Position numbers and translations under genes: made by a program. The notes beneath the pieces are model-generated. The model saw only the letters and a list, made by a program, of their open reading frames with translations, made no database searches and was not told where the DNA came from. This document shows positions 54,186-63,841 of a stretch of 64,000 nucleotides of DNA, piece after piece. Within the stretch, counting starts at the first letter, position 1; the number at the start of each line of letters is the position of its first letter. The DNA is from Natronobacterium haloterrestre (GTDB lineage: Archaea; Halobacteriota; Halobacteria; Halobacteriales; Natrialbaceae). The stretch is from positions 62,001-126,000 of the forward strand of contig NZ_FOKW01000005.1 of the NCBI RefSeq assembly GCF_900112205.1, in the 5' to 3' direction.

Positions 54186-56288
54186 CTACTGCCGCCCGAA
54201 CGCGACCAGCCCTGCGAGAACGGCCGCGAGCGCCGCGACCGAGACACCGACGCCGAACCCGGGGACTTCCTCGAGTTCGGCGAGCGGCAGGCTCCCGACG
54301 GTCACCGTCACGACGCGGTCGCCGACGGCGACCTCGTGGCGTCCCTCCTCCTCGAACCGGACCTCCCGAGTTATCGTCGCGGTCTCGCCGGTCCTGACGG
54401 CGACAGGTGCCTCAGCGACGACGCCATCGTGGGTGCGGACGGCGACGAACGCCGCGGCGGGCCGGTCGTCGGCCGGTTCGACCGTCGCCGTCACTGCGGC
54501 CGATTCGCCGGGGTCGATCTCCCGCGGCTCGAGGTCGAGGTCGGCGACGGCGACGCTCGAGGGCGCGCGCACGATGACGGTCGTCGTCTCGGAACCGACC
54601 CGGAGCTCGTACGTGCCGGGTTCGGGCGGCGTCCACGAGAGCCGTTCCGTGGCGCGCTCGCCCGTCTCGAGGCTCCCCTGGGCGCGGTCGACGGGCACGC
54701 CGTCGACCTGTAGCGTGGCGTCGTAGCTCCCCGCGCGGTCCCCGACGTTTGCGACCTCCACGGGGACGGCGACGGTCGTTCCGGCAGGGACGGCCGCGAG
54801 CCGACCCTCGTCGGTCTCCCAGCGCTCCCAGGGTTCGCCGTCGACCTCGAGCGGCGGGTCGGCGTGGCCGTAGTCGATCGCCGGTACCGGTTGGTCGAAC
54901 GCCGCCTCGTGTTCGGCGCGGCTCCACGTCCCGGGAACGGCCTTGGTTTCCGCGTAGCGTTCGGCCGCCTCGCGGACCGACTCGTCGCCCGCCTCCTCGA
55001 GGGCCGCATAAAAGTCAGCTGCCGCGATCCGGTCGTTCGCCGCGCGGGCATTGAGCGTCCGGAAGACGTCCGTGAGTGTGCGGTCGCCGTCGGTCGCCAC
55101 CCGGAGCCGTCGATCGATCTCGCCGTAGACGAGCGGCCCCTGTACGTAGTCGGTGTGGGGGTCGTCCCAGCTGCCGGGTTCCGCGAGGATCCCGTCGGCG
55201 TACGGCGACCGCTCGCCGCGCTCGAGGAAGCGTTCGAACTCCTCGAAGCCGATCAGTCCCGTCCCGAGGGCGACCTGTGCCGCGTGGTACTCCGCCTGGG
55301 CCTCGACGAGCCACGTTGCGTCGGTTGCCGTGGCGTCGGGCGAGCCGGCGTAGGCCTGTCGGACGTGGACGTACTCGTGGAGCCAGACGTTGTCGGGTTC
55401 GTCGAGGGGCGCGTCCGCGCGAACCCACGCGTCGGCGTCGCCGTACTGGAGGCCGCGCGAGCCCCAGTCGACGCCGGTCGGAGCCGCGACGACGAACGTC
55501 TCGTCGGGCCGTTCGCCGACCGCGAGGCGCTGACTGCCGGCCGCGAGCGTCTCGAGGACGTCGTCCGGCGCCTCCTGCAGGTCGGCCGCCGCGGGGACGA
55601 CGAGCCGGAGGCGCTCGCCCTCGACGAGTCGCTCGTACTCGGTCACCTCGCCGAAGACGGCGACGTCGCCCCCGGTCGCCCCCGAACCGTCGACCGTCGC
55701 CGACGACTCGAGGCCGACCGGCTCGCTCCCCTGTGCGTAGACACGAAGCTGCGGGACCGGGACGATCGCCCAGTCGCCGGCGTCGACGAAGGAGTAGCCA
55801 TCGTCGCGCTCGCTGACCGTCGGCGACTGGCGGTCGTCGTGGCCGGTCCGGTTCGCAGGTAATGTCACCAGAAGCGACGGTGCGGCCGTCTCGCCCGTCC
55901 AGCGGTACACACCGTCGGCGGTCGATTCGAACCCATCCGCCGACCGGACCGTCGCCTCCGCCGTCCCCTCGAGGTCGAGGTCGACCTCGACCTCGGAGAC
56001 CGAGTCGGGCACCGAAAAGCGGATCTCGGCCTCGTAGGTCGGTTTCTTGGGTATCTGTCGCAGTTCCGTCGTGTAGGAAAGGACGTCGCTCGAGCCGGAA
56101 ACCGACGGGGTCGAGGAGTCGGGGTCAGGGTCGGGGTCGGGGCCGACGTGTTCGAGTTGCTGTGTTCGATCCGTAGCGCCGACGCTTGCCCCTGGCGAGG
56201 CCGATCCGGTGCCGAGAACGACGCCGCCGATACCGGCAGGGAGAGACGCCACGAGCAGCGCGACCGCGAACACGACCCGGTAGTTCAC
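54186..56288 (-). CDS. Secreted HExxH metallopeptidase with CARDB and PGF-CTERM domains
   Basis: A 700-residue surface protein. It starts with a signal peptide (RVVFAVALLVASLPAG) from the GTG at 56288. A linker with DPDPDPD (repeat at 56117-56144) follows. The gluzincin zinc site is H304-E305-x-x-H308 (LHEYVHVRQAY) with the third ligand E329 in WLVEAQAEYHA, as in M61-like proteases. A CARDB-type beta domain (about 520-610) and further beta domains follow. The C-terminus is a PGF-CTERM signal (EVPGFGVGV, hydrophobic stretch, end FGRQ), processed by an ArtA-like archaeosortase to a lipid anchor. It is divergent from the DUF4382 lipoprotein. Confidence 0.88.
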   Translation of the reverse strand: MNYRVVFAVALLVASLPAGIGGVVLGTGSASPGASVGATDRTQQLEHVGPDPDPDPDSSTPSVSGSSDVLSYTTELRQIPKKPTYEAEIRFSVPDSVSEVEVDLDLEGTAEATVRSADGFESTADGVYRWTGETAAPSLLVTLPANRTGHDDRQSPTVSERDDGYSFVDAGDWAIVPVPQLRVYAQGSEPVGLESSATVDGSGATGGDVAVFGEVTEYERLVEGERLRLVVPAAADLQEAPDDVLETLAAGSQRLAVGERPDETFVVAAPTGVDWGSRGLQYGDADAWVRADAPLDEPDNVWLHEYVHVRQAYAGSPDATATDATWLVEAQAEYHAAQVALGTGLIGFEEFERFLERGERSPYADGILAEPGSWDDPHTDYVQGPLVYGEIDRRLRVATDGDRTLTDVFRTLNARAANDRIAAADFYAALEEAGDESVREAAERYAETKAVPGTWSRAEHEAAFDQPVPAIDYGHADPPLEVDGEPWERWETDEGRLAAVPAGTTVAVPVEVANVGDRAGSYDATLQVDGVPVDRAQGSLETGERATERLSWTPPEPGTYELRVGSETTTVIVRAPSSVAVADLDLEPREIDPGESAAVTATVEPADDRPAAAFVAVRTHDGVVAEAPVAVRTGETATITREVRFEEEGRHEVAVGDRVVTVTVGSLPLAELEEVPGFGVGVSVAALAAVLAGLVAFGRQ

Positions 56289-56660
56289 GGACGTATACTC
56301 GAAACTGACCGTCAAGTCTCTTGTGGGGTTTGTCCGCCAGAGAAATCGATGGTGCCGATACGTCCGGCAGCCCGTCGATGGCCGGCAGGTGACGTCGTGG
56401 ACCGTCACCGTCTATAAAAACGTGAACGACTCGAGGGGCGACGGCGCTCGAAAGGACCGGCATTCCCGGATCCGATCGGGAGTCGCGCAGTTATCCCGGT
56501 TTTCCGGCCGAGTGACCACGAGACCCGAAACTCGAGGAGAGAGGGACGGAGAAAGGGATAGCCGCTATCAGAGCCTTAAAAACGATCTTGAACCGTTCTA
56601 CCCGGCGAAAGCGACCGAACGATCGTCGGCCCTTTTTCCCAGCCGTGAAACGTGACGATC
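56289..56660. other. Gene-free divergent spacer between protease and DUF4382 gene
   Basis: These 372 bases hold no gene that I can support. Two AT-rich TATA-like sites are visible, CTATAAAAAC at 56413-56422 and CTTAAAAAC at 56575-56583; the second lies about 80 bases before the ATG at 56661 and would give a leader. Reading frames here are shadows. Confidence 0.6.
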
Positions 56661-57701
56661 ATGACCGAAAAGCAGTCGAACCCGAATCGCGATCGAGCAG
56701 ACTGGTCGTTCGATCACGGCGTCGGCCGCCGGACGTTTCTCGCCGCCGGCGGAGGCGTGAGTGCGACGCTACTCGCCGGTTGTAGCTCGGACTCGGGGAG
56801 CGAGTCGGCCGACGGCGACGACGAAACCGACGGATCCACGGAAACCGACGACGATGACGGTGCCGCGGGGACCTTCCGGTTGCTCATCAGCGACATGCCG
56901 GCCGACATCGGGGATTTCGACAGACTGGACGTTGCCCTCGACAGCGCCCGTATCTTCGATGGCGAGGGCGAGGACGCTGAAGAGGAAGACGATGAAAGTG
57001 ACGACGCAAACGAAGGAGAAGACGAACGCGACGGGGAAGAGGTGGACGACGAGAACGAAGAGGAAAACGATACTGCGAACGGCGAGGAGGAAGAACGCGA
57101 CACGGAGAAAGACGACACCGAGGACGCGGACGACGAGAAAGAGGAAACGGAAGACGACGAGGAGCGCGGGTTCTACGTCGTCGACCTCGAGGGCGCGACC
57201 GTGGACCTGACGCAGGTCGTCGGCGACAAGGCGATGCCGGTCGGCGAACTCGACCTGTCGGAAGGGACCTACCAAAAGATCGAACTCCACGTCGCGGACG
57301 TCGAAGGGATCGTCGACGGCGACGAAGCCAACGTGAAGGTCCCGTCCGAGAAACTACAGCTCACCAAGCCGTTCGAAGTCCGCGCCGGCGAGTCCGTCGA
57401 CTTCGTGTTCGACATCAACGTGGTCAAGCGCGGGCAGGGGAACGACTACAACCTCACGCCCGTGATCTCGAAGAGCGGAATCAAGGGAGAGGACGTCGAG
57501 GTCGAAGAGGTACCCGAAGGCAGCGAGTCCGAGGCCGAAGACGGCGACGAGGAAGCCGGGGACGAAGGCGACGGCGACAACGACGAGGGCGACGAGGGCG
57601 ACCAGGACGACGAGGACAACGAAGACAACGAAAACGAGGAAACCGACGAAAAAGGAAACGAATCGGAGACGGAAGACGGCGAAGGGAACGACGGAACCTG
57701 A
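56661..57701 (+). CDS. DUF4382-family Tat lipoprotein with acidic insertion
   Basis: A 346-residue lipoprotein. Its Tat signal (GVGRRTFLAAGGG) ends at lipobox C41. A DUF4382 domain follows, split by an acidic insertion: the first strands (GTFRLLISDMPADIGDFDRL, about residues 70-95) and the rest (RGFYVVDLEGATVDLTQVVG, then FVFDINVVKRGQG, about 165-280) are separated by about 65 residues rich in Glu/Asp. The C-terminal 60 residues are another acidic tail. DUF4382 proteins are secreted, of unknown function. It is divergent from the PGF-CTERM protease. Confidence 0.88.
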   Translation: MTEKQSNPNRDRADWSFDHGVGRRTFLAAGGGVSATLLAGCSSDSGSESADGDDETDGSTETDDDDGAAGTFRLLISDMPADIGDFDRLDVALDSARIFDGEGEDAEEEDDESDDANEGEDERDGEEVDDENEEENDTANGEEEERDTEKDDTEDADDEKEETEDDEERGFYVVDLEGATVDLTQVVGDKAMPVGELDLSEGTYQKIELHVADVEGIVDGDEANVKVPSEKLQLTKPFEVRAGESVDFVFDINVVKRGQGNDYNLTPVISKSGIKGEDVEVEEVPEGSESEAEDGDEEAGDEGDGDNDEGDEGDQDDEDNEDNENEETDEKGNESETEDGEGNDGT

Positions 57702-57848
57702 CGTCAGTCGCCTCGAGTCTCGCAAGCCAAACGCCGTAACCGCACCGGCATCGGGCACTCGAGCTTTTCTCACCTCGTTCGCTCTGCGAGCGAACCGCTC
57801 GGCGCAAAAATCTGGACCAAAAAACCGCCGCAGTTCACTCGTCGGTGA

Positions 57849-60800
57849 TCAGTCCGACGCTTCGGCGGCCGCCAGCGGCTCGACCGCGATTTCCATCGTC
57901 ACGCCGTCGACATCCCACTCCTTGCGGTGGCCGTCGTCGTCCTCGACCGCGCGGAGTTCGTCCGCACGGACCTCCTCCCGGATCAGGTCCTCGCGCTCGG
58001 CAACCAGGTCGGCGACGCGGTCGTCGTCGATCTCGAGGTCCAGCGCGATCCGTTCCTCGACGTCGAGTTCGAGGTCCTTTCGCATCTCCTGGACGCGGCG
58101 GATGACCTCGCGGGCGTAGCCCTCGCTCTCGATATCCTCGGTCAGCGAGGCGTCGACGTAGGCGACGCCGCGGTCGTCGCCGTTCAGCCCGAACGCGGTG
58201 CCGGCGATGTCCGCGGGCGTCTCGGTGACGAACGAGACCATCGACTCCTCGATCGACTCGCCTTCCTCGAGGACGTCGGAGACGGCCTCCTCGAGCAGGT
58301 CGAGGTCCGGCTCGTCGATCCGGGCCTCGTTTAACGCGTTCATCACCTGTCCGGCGCGGTCGCCGAAGGCAGGGCCGAGTTCGCTCATGTCCGCCTCGGC
58401 GCTGTACTGGAGTTCCTCCCAGCGGTCCTCCGCGGAGACGAGTTCGATCTCGCGGGCGTTGAGCCGTTCGGCGAGCAGGTCGGTGTGGCGCTCGACGGCC
58501 TCGGCGACGCGGTCGTCGTCGGCCGCGACGACGACCCGCGGGACGGGCCAGCGAAGCTTGCGACCGGCCTGCTGGCGGGCGTTCGCGCCCGCCTCCTCGA
58601 TCGCCCGCAGGAAGGCGACGTCCTCCTCGAGTTGTTCGTCGACCCAGTACTCCTCGATCTCGGGCCAGTCACACATGTGGACCGTGTCGTGTTCGGCGTC
58701 GCCGGTCAGCGTGCCGTAGATCTCGTCGGTGATGAACGGCGCGTACGGCGCGAGCAGGGCGACCGTCTCCCGCAACACCCGGTAGATCGTCGCGTAGGCG
58801 GCCTCCTTGGAGGCGCTGTCTTCCTCCTCCCACATGCGCTCGCGGACGGCCTGGACGTAGAACCGGGAGACGTCCTCGACGACGAACTCGATGAGGGCGT
58901 CGACGGCCTTGTCCTGGCGGCGGTCCTCGAAGTGCTCGGTCATCTCGGCCTTCGTGGACTGCAGCCGGGCGAGCACCCACTCGTCGATCAACTCGAGGTC
59001 CCCGTCCACGTCCTCGAGCGTCGTCTCCTGGGGATCGAAGTCGTCCAGCCGCATGTACGGCAGCGGGAACCGGAAGACGTTCCACAGCGTCCGGAGGTGG
59101 TCCTCCATCGTCTGCATGCCGTCCCAGGAGAACCGCATGTCGTCGCCCTGCGGGTTGTTCGACAGCAGGAACAGCCGCATGACGTCCCGGCCGTGGCGGT
59201 CGATCGCCTCGTGGGGGTCGATGAGGATGTCCTTGGACTTGCTCATCGCGCGGCCGTCGGGCATCAGCGCGTGGCCGTGCATCAGGACCTCCTCGTAGGG
59301 GATCTCGCCGAGCGCGGCCGTCCCCATCCCGAGCTGGGACCAGAACCAGCCACGCGTCTGGTCGTGGGCCTCGAGGATGAAGTCCGCGGGCCAGAGTTCC
59401 TCGAACTTGCTGTCGTCCTCGGGGAAGTCGAGCGTCCCCCACGACGCCACGGAGGAGTCGAGCCAGACGTCGAAGACGTCGGGAACGCGGGTGTAGGTCG
59501 TGCCGTCCTCGGTGATCGTCAGGTCGTCGACGGTGTCCTTGTGGAGGTCGACCTCGTCGGGGTCGACGTCCTGGTCGACCCGTTCGGCGAGTTCCTCGCG
59601 GTCGCCGATGACGATGCGGTCCTCGTCGTCGTCACGGCCCTCGGGGGTCCAGACGGGAAGCGGGATACCCCAGTAGCGCTGCCGGGAGACGTTCCAGTCC
59701 GGCGCTTCCTCGACGAAGTCACGGAAGCGGTTATCGCGGGCCCAGTCGGGGTGCCACTCGCTGTCCTCGATGTTCTCGAGCAGTTCGTCCTTGACGTCGG
59801 TGATCGTGATGAACCACTGGTCGGTGACGATCTGGATGATCCCCGTGTCACAGCGCCAGCAGTGGCCGTAGCTGTGGTGGACGGTGCCCGACGCGAGCAA
59901 CGCGCCGTTGTCCTCGAGGTCGGCGATGATCTCGTCGTCGGCCTCTTTGACGAACTGGCCCTCGTACTTGCCGGCCTCGTCGGTGTAGACGCCGTCGCTG
60001 CCGACGGGACAGAAGATGGGGAACCCGAGTTCGCGGCCGCGCTCGAAGTCCTCCTCACCGTGGCCCGGTGCGGAGTGAACGAGCCCCGTACCGTCGCCGC
60101 CCGTGTCGACGTAGTCGGCGGCGTAGACCTCGCCCGCGCCCTCGTGGTCGGGGTGGTCGGGGACCTCCTCGGCGAGCGGGTGGTCGTACGACCAGCCGAT
60201 CAGTTCCTCGCCGGTCAGTTCCTCGACGATCTCGTAGTCCTCGTACCGACCTTCTTTGAGGACCTCCTCGTGTTTGGCCTCGGCGACGTACAGCAGTTCC
60301 TCCTCACCATCTTTCTCCGCGCGGACGCCGACGTAATCGCCCTCCTCGTCGACGGCGACGAAGGTGTTCGCGGGGATCGTCCACGGCGTGGTGGTCCAGA
60401 TGACGATCGAGCCCTCGCGGTCGGCGAGGTCGAACTTGACGTAGACGGAAGGGTCCTCGACGTCCTCGTACTCGACTTCGTTGTTCGCGATGGCCGTCTC
60501 ACACCGGGGACACTGCGAGATCGAGCGATGGCCCTTCTCGACCAGGCCCCGCTCGGCAGCCTTCGAGAAGCCCCACCAGGCGGCCTCCATGTACTCCGGA
60601 CGGACCGTCTTGTACGGATCCGACCAGTCCATCCAGACGCCGAAGTCCTGGAAGTCCTCCTGCAGGCCCTCGAGTTGCTCTTCGGCGTACTCCTTGCAGG
60701 CCTCGATGAAGTTCTCCTCGCCGTACTCCTCGATGTCCTTCTTGTTCTCGAAGCCGAGTTGCTCCTCGACGCGGGTCTCGATGGGGAGCCCGTGCATGTC

Positions 60801-61061
60801 GTAGCCCGGCCGATCGGTGACGTCGTACCCCTGCATTCGGAAGAACCGGAGGTAGACGTCCTTCAGCGTCTTGTTCCAGGTGGTCCCCATGTGGGCCGAC
60901 CCGGAGGTGTACGGCGGCCCGTCGACGAAGAAGAACGATTCACCGTCGGAGCGGTGCTCGACCGTCTGCTCGTAGGCGTCGACGTCGTCCCAGTAGTCGA
61001 AGACCCGCTGCTCTAGAGCGTGCGGATCGTACTGGTCGTCGACCTCGCCGAATCTGCTCAT
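57849..61061 (-). CDS. ileS: Isoleucyl-tRNA synthetase
   Basis: Charges tRNA-Ile. The 1070-residue chain has HMGT at residues 57-60 (SGSAHMGTTWNK) as the HIGH motif and AMSKS at 605-609 for KMSKS; the first lysine is Ala but the catalytic second lysine is kept. An editing domain (about 195-420, with WTTTPWTIPANTF) and a C-terminal anticodon/zinc region follow. The size fits the archaeal/eukaryotic-type enzyme. The ATG at 61061 begins the family sequence; an extension to 61121 is not conserved. Confidence 0.96.
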   Translation of the reverse strand: MSRFGEVDDQYDPHALEQRVFDYWDDVDAYEQTVEHRSDGESFFFVDGPPYTSGSAHMGTTWNKTLKDVYLRFFRMQGYDVTDRPGYDMHGLPIETRVEEQLGFENKKDIEEYGEENFIEACKEYAEEQLEGLQEDFQDFGVWMDWSDPYKTVRPEYMEAAWWGFSKAAERGLVEKGHRSISQCPRCETAIANNEVEYEDVEDPSVYVKFDLADREGSIVIWTTTPWTIPANTFVAVDEEGDYVGVRAEKDGEEELLYVAEAKHEEVLKEGRYEDYEIVEELTGEELIGWSYDHPLAEEVPDHPDHEGAGEVYAADYVDTGGDGTGLVHSAPGHGEEDFERGRELGFPIFCPVGSDGVYTDEAGKYEGQFVKEADDEIIADLEDNGALLASGTVHHSYGHCWRCDTGIIQIVTDQWFITITDVKDELLENIEDSEWHPDWARDNRFRDFVEEAPDWNVSRQRYWGIPLPVWTPEGRDDDEDRIVIGDREELAERVDQDVDPDEVDLHKDTVDDLTITEDGTTYTRVPDVFDVWLDSSVASWGTLDFPEDDSKFEELWPADFILEAHDQTRGWFWSQLGMGTAALGEIPYEEVLMHGHALMPDGRAMSKSKDILIDPHEAIDRHGRDVMRLFLLSNNPQGDDMRFSWDGMQTMEDHLRTLWNVFRFPLPYMRLDDFDPQETTLEDVDGDLELIDEWVLARLQSTKAEMTEHFEDRRQDKAVDALIEFVVEDVSRFYVQAVRERMWEEEDSASKEAAYATIYRVLRETVALLAPYAPFITDEIYGTLTGDAEHDTVHMCDWPEIEEYWVDEQLEEDVAFLRAIEEAGANARQQAGRKLRWPVPRVVVAADDDRVAEAVERHTDLLAERLNAREIELVSAEDRWEELQYSAEADMSELGPAFGDRAGQVMNALNEARIDEPDLDLLEEAVSDVLEEGESIEESMVSFVTETPADIAGTAFGLNGDDRGVAYVDASLTEDIESEGYAREVIRRVQEMRKDLELDVEERIALDLEIDDDRVADLVAEREDLIREEVRADELRAVEDDDGHRKEWDVDGVTMEIAVEPLAAAEASD

Positions 61062-61154
61062 AGGTGACGTGATTCGCTCCGAGACTAAAGGAGAATCGGT
61101 CCGTGCGCTCTCGAGTGGCACGTGCGCTCGCCGCGACCGTCACCGCGGCAGCCG

Positions 61155-62411
61155 TCAGGCGGACCCTGTCGACGGTACCGAAAGCGAGAGTGCAAGCGCC
61201 ACCCCGGCGACGGCCGCCAGCAGGAGAAACGCCTCGTCGAAGTAACCGGCGTCCGCCAGCGCCCCCACGACCGTCGGGCTCCCGGCCCCGATCAGCATGT
61301 AACCGGTCCGCAACGATCCCAGGCCGGTCCCCTGGACGTCCTCGGGCAGGGCGTTCGTGAGATACGTGAGCGTGATCGTCCCGTAGCCGAGGACGCCGCT
61401 GGCGAGCGCGGTGATCGCGGTCAGCGCGGCGAGGCCCTCGACGAGCGGAAGCAACGCCATCGCGGCCGTGATCGCGAGGAGGACGACCGGCAGCGAGCGG
61501 CGCAGCCCGCGGGCGTCGTACGCTGACCCGGCCAGCGGCTTCACGAGCGTCCCGAGCGCGAAGAAGCCGCCGAACAGCACCGTCGCGGTCGTCGGCGCGA
61601 TCCCCTTCGCCTCGACGAGATACGTGGGGTAAAAGCCCGTAAACGCCTGCCAGACGCAGTATCCGAGCGTCTGAATTCCCGCGACGGTCAGGACCGCCCG
61701 CCCTCGCAGGGCACCGCCGATCCTGCGAAGGGTCTCGAGGAAGCCGGGCCCGCTCCCGTTCGAGGGCGACGCGGACCCGCCGCTCGCGCCGTCGCCCGGC
61801 ACGGTGAGGTGGATACCGACGGTCGCGAGGAGAAACAGCGGGATCGCGGCGGCAAAGCCCAGTTCCCAGGCGAGCGCGACCGCGAGCGCGCCGGCAAGCG
61901 GGGGCAGGAGGGTGTTGCCGAGATCCCCCGCGGCCATCGTCAGTCCGATCGCGGTCCCGCCGTGGTCGGGGTAGTTCGTCGTGAGGATCGTGAACCGGGC
62001 GACGCCGTACAGCGCGGTCGCGAAGCCAAACAGGATCGTCGCCGCGAACAGTACCGGGACCGAGCCCGCGACGACGACGAACGTCAGCGCGACCGCCGAG
62101 ACGCCGGTGCTCGCGACGAGGACGCGGCCGCCGCCGATCCGATCGTCGAGGACACCGCCGGGGAGCTGTCCGAGCGCGTACGCCACCCAGAGCGCGGTGA
62201 TGAGCAGTCCCGAACGCGTCAGGTCGAGGCCGTAGGCGGCGCGCAGTTGGGGCAAGACGGCGGGGTAGATCATCCGGACCCCGAGCGAGAGGAACCAGCC
62301 GCCGGCGACGGCGACGAGGATCGGTCCCCGGCCCTCGCTCCAGAGTTCGGCCCCGAGGCGGCGAAGTCGCCTGGCCCGGTCGGCGACGTGCGTCGGTATC
62401 GGCGTCGACAT
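61155..62411 (-). CDS. MFS transporter
   Basis: A 418-residue permease with about twelve membrane helices. The first half contains YALGQLPGGVLDDRIGGGRVLV, matching the G-x-x-x-D-R-x-G MFS loop motif; a central cytoplasmic loop (PGDGASGGSASPSNGSGP) separates the halves. The substrate cannot be predicted. The start at 62411 precedes the first helix; the frame is open to 62543 but that sequence is low-complexity (ANANANAN). It is on the same strand as ileS with 93 bases between. Confidence 0.88.
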   Translation of the reverse strand: MSTPIPTHVADRARRLRRLGAELWSEGRGPILVAVAGGWFLSLGVRMIYPAVLPQLRAAYGLDLTRSGLLITALWVAYALGQLPGGVLDDRIGGGRVLVASTGVSAVALTFVVVAGSVPVLFAATILFGFATALYGVARFTILTTNYPDHGGTAIGLTMAAGDLGNTLLPPLAGALAVALAWELGFAAAIPLFLLATVGIHLTVPGDGASGGSASPSNGSGPGFLETLRRIGGALRGRAVLTVAGIQTLGYCVWQAFTGFYPTYLVEAKGIAPTTATVLFGGFFALGTLVKPLAGSAYDARGLRRSLPVVLLAITAAMALLPLVEGLAALTAITALASGVLGYGTITLTYLTNALPEDVQGTGLGSLRTGYMLIGAGSPTVVGALADAGYFDEAFLLLAAVAGVALALSLSVPSTGSA

Positions 62412-62701
62412 CGATGCGTCGGTACTCGCGCTCCGACCGCATTGTATGCACCGGTGGCGGAAGTTCGCGTTCGCGTTCGCGTTTGCCGGTCCCGGTTCCC
62501 AACTCCCCGGGCCGGGGATCGCTCGAGAACGGCGGAAACGCACCGCGTCAGCCTACGTCGGATTCCGGTCGGGAGAGCGCAGACCACGGTACCTCGAATC
62601 GGCGGCCCCTCGCGAACGCTCGGGTGGACGAAGCGGCGGTTCGACTCGAGGGGAAAGCTGTGCGGAAAATCGAGTACGGGCTCGCGGTCGTTGCCCGGAC
62701 C

Positions 62702-62932
62702 TTACCGGAGCGCGACGACCCGTGCGAGGATCTTCTGGTAGGCGATCCCGTAGACGCCGGCGTAGAGCATGACGCCGCCGATGGCGGCGAGCCACAGCGC
62801 GACCATCAGTTCGCCGGAGCCGTAGTGCTGCAGGCTGGTGTACTCCGCGAGTGCCCCACCCGCCGTAAGCAGCGCCGCGGCGGCGGTATAGAGGAGTACG
62901 GACAGCGATTCGACGAGGAGTTCTGACGACAT
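62702..62932 (-). CDS. Small two-helix membrane protein
   Basis: A 76-residue protein with two membrane helices (about residues 8-30 and 42-64) and a short basic tail (YQKILARVVALR). A TATA-like GGATAAATTT on the minus strand lies about 30-38 bases upstream of the ATG at 62932 (62961-62970). No family recognised. Confidence 0.65.
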   Translation of the reverse strand: MSSELLVESLSVLLYTAAAALLTAGGALAEYTSLQHYGSGELMVALWLAAIGGVMLYAGVYGIAYQKILARVVALR

Positions 62933-63027
62933 TATGCGGTCAGAGACGCTCGGCGAAGGTAAATTTATCCCCTCGAGCGGGGAGCAACGTCACTCCGGCG
63001 GAATCGTCATTCGAATCGAACCGACCC

Positions 63028-63035
63028 ACATAAAC
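63028..63035 (+). promoter_or_regulatory. TATA-like box for the UDG gene
   Basis: ACATAAAC lies 24-31 bases upstream of the GTG at 63059, which supports that codon as the start of a leaderless message. Confidence 0.5.
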
Positions 63036-63058
63036 GCCTCCGAGCCCTGGCGTCGTCC

Positions 63059-63835
63059 GTGTCTCCGCGCGACTCCGATCCCGACTCGAGGGGGAGCGGC
63101 CGACCGGCCGACCCGGCCTTCCCCGACGACCAGGGACTCGAACTCGAGCCCGACTGCACACGGTGTCCGGCGCTCGTCGACGCCCGCGAGCGCATCTCGT
63201 GGGGGAACGGCCCCGAGGACGCGAGCATCGTCGTCGTCGGCGAAGCGCCCGGTTACGGGAACCCGGACGCCGACCGCTGGAAGGGCGGCAACTGGACGGG
63301 GAAGGCCTACACCTCGCGTCACTCCGGCCGGCGGATCCGGCGACTACTCGAGCGCGTCGGCTTCGGGGACGACGCCTACTACACGAACGCGGTGAAGTGT
63401 TTCCCGAGCGAGCCGCGCAGCGTCCCGAAATCGGCGAGCGGGGAAACCGCGAGCCACGACCCCGACGATCCGACGACGAACCGGGAGCCGACACCCGAGG
63501 AGCGCGCGAACTGTCGACCGCACCTGCTACGGGAACTCGAGATCCTCGACCCAGCGACCGTCCTCGCGACGGGGAAACACGCGACGAAGACGGTGCTCGC
63601 GGCGGAACGAGCGGCGGGCGAGGACGGCGAGGACGGCCCGCAACTCGAGGGGTTCGTCGATAGCGTCCTCGAGCCGATTCGCTGCGACGCGCTGGGCGTC
63701 CACCTCGTGCCCGTGCTCCACCCCTCGTACCAGGACGTCTGGATCGGCCGCCTCGGTTACGAACCGGCGGAGTACCGGGCCGCGATCCGGGACGCCCTCG
63801 AGGAGACGACGGAACGGGCAGAAGAGTCGTCGTAG
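63059..63835 (+). CDS. Uracil-DNA glycosylase, Fe-S (family 4-like)
   Basis: Removes uracil from deaminated DNA. The 258-residue chain has the 4Fe-4S cysteines C33, C36, C114 and C152, motif A GEAPGYG near residue 61, and the C-terminal HPSYQ motif at 221-225. Compared with the typical GEAPGxxE...GxPFxGxAG motif, the loop after GEAPG is replaced by NPDADRWKGGNWTGKAYTS, an unusual spacer. Two loop insertions (about 122-145, 186-196) are acidic. The start is a GTG set by the TATA box at 63028. Confidence 0.85.
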   Translation: MSPRDSDPDSRGSGRPADPAFPDDQGLELEPDCTRCPALVDARERISWGNGPEDASIVVVGEAPGYGNPDADRWKGGNWTGKAYTSRHSGRRIRRLLERVGFGDDAYYTNAVKCFPSEPRSVPKSASGETASHDPDDPTTNREPTPEERANCRPHLLRELEILDPATVLATGKHATKTVLAAERAAGEDGEDGPQLEGFVDSVLEPIRCDALGVHLVPVLHPSYQDVWIGRLGYEPAEYRAAIRDALEETTERAEESS

Positions 63836-63841
63836 CCGTCC

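Noticed and set aside
58485-61016. 843-residue open frame antisense to ileS
   Set aside because: Long antisense frames are common in GC-rich DNA. The composition (Val/Leu/Asp/Arg pattern) mirrors ileS codon positions and no motif is visible.
62412-62701. Possible small gene between the MFS gene and the 76-residue protein
   Set aside because: The frames there are low-complexity (ANANAN, RSRSR) and carry no TATA box at the right distance; I leave this 290-base spacer as gene-free.
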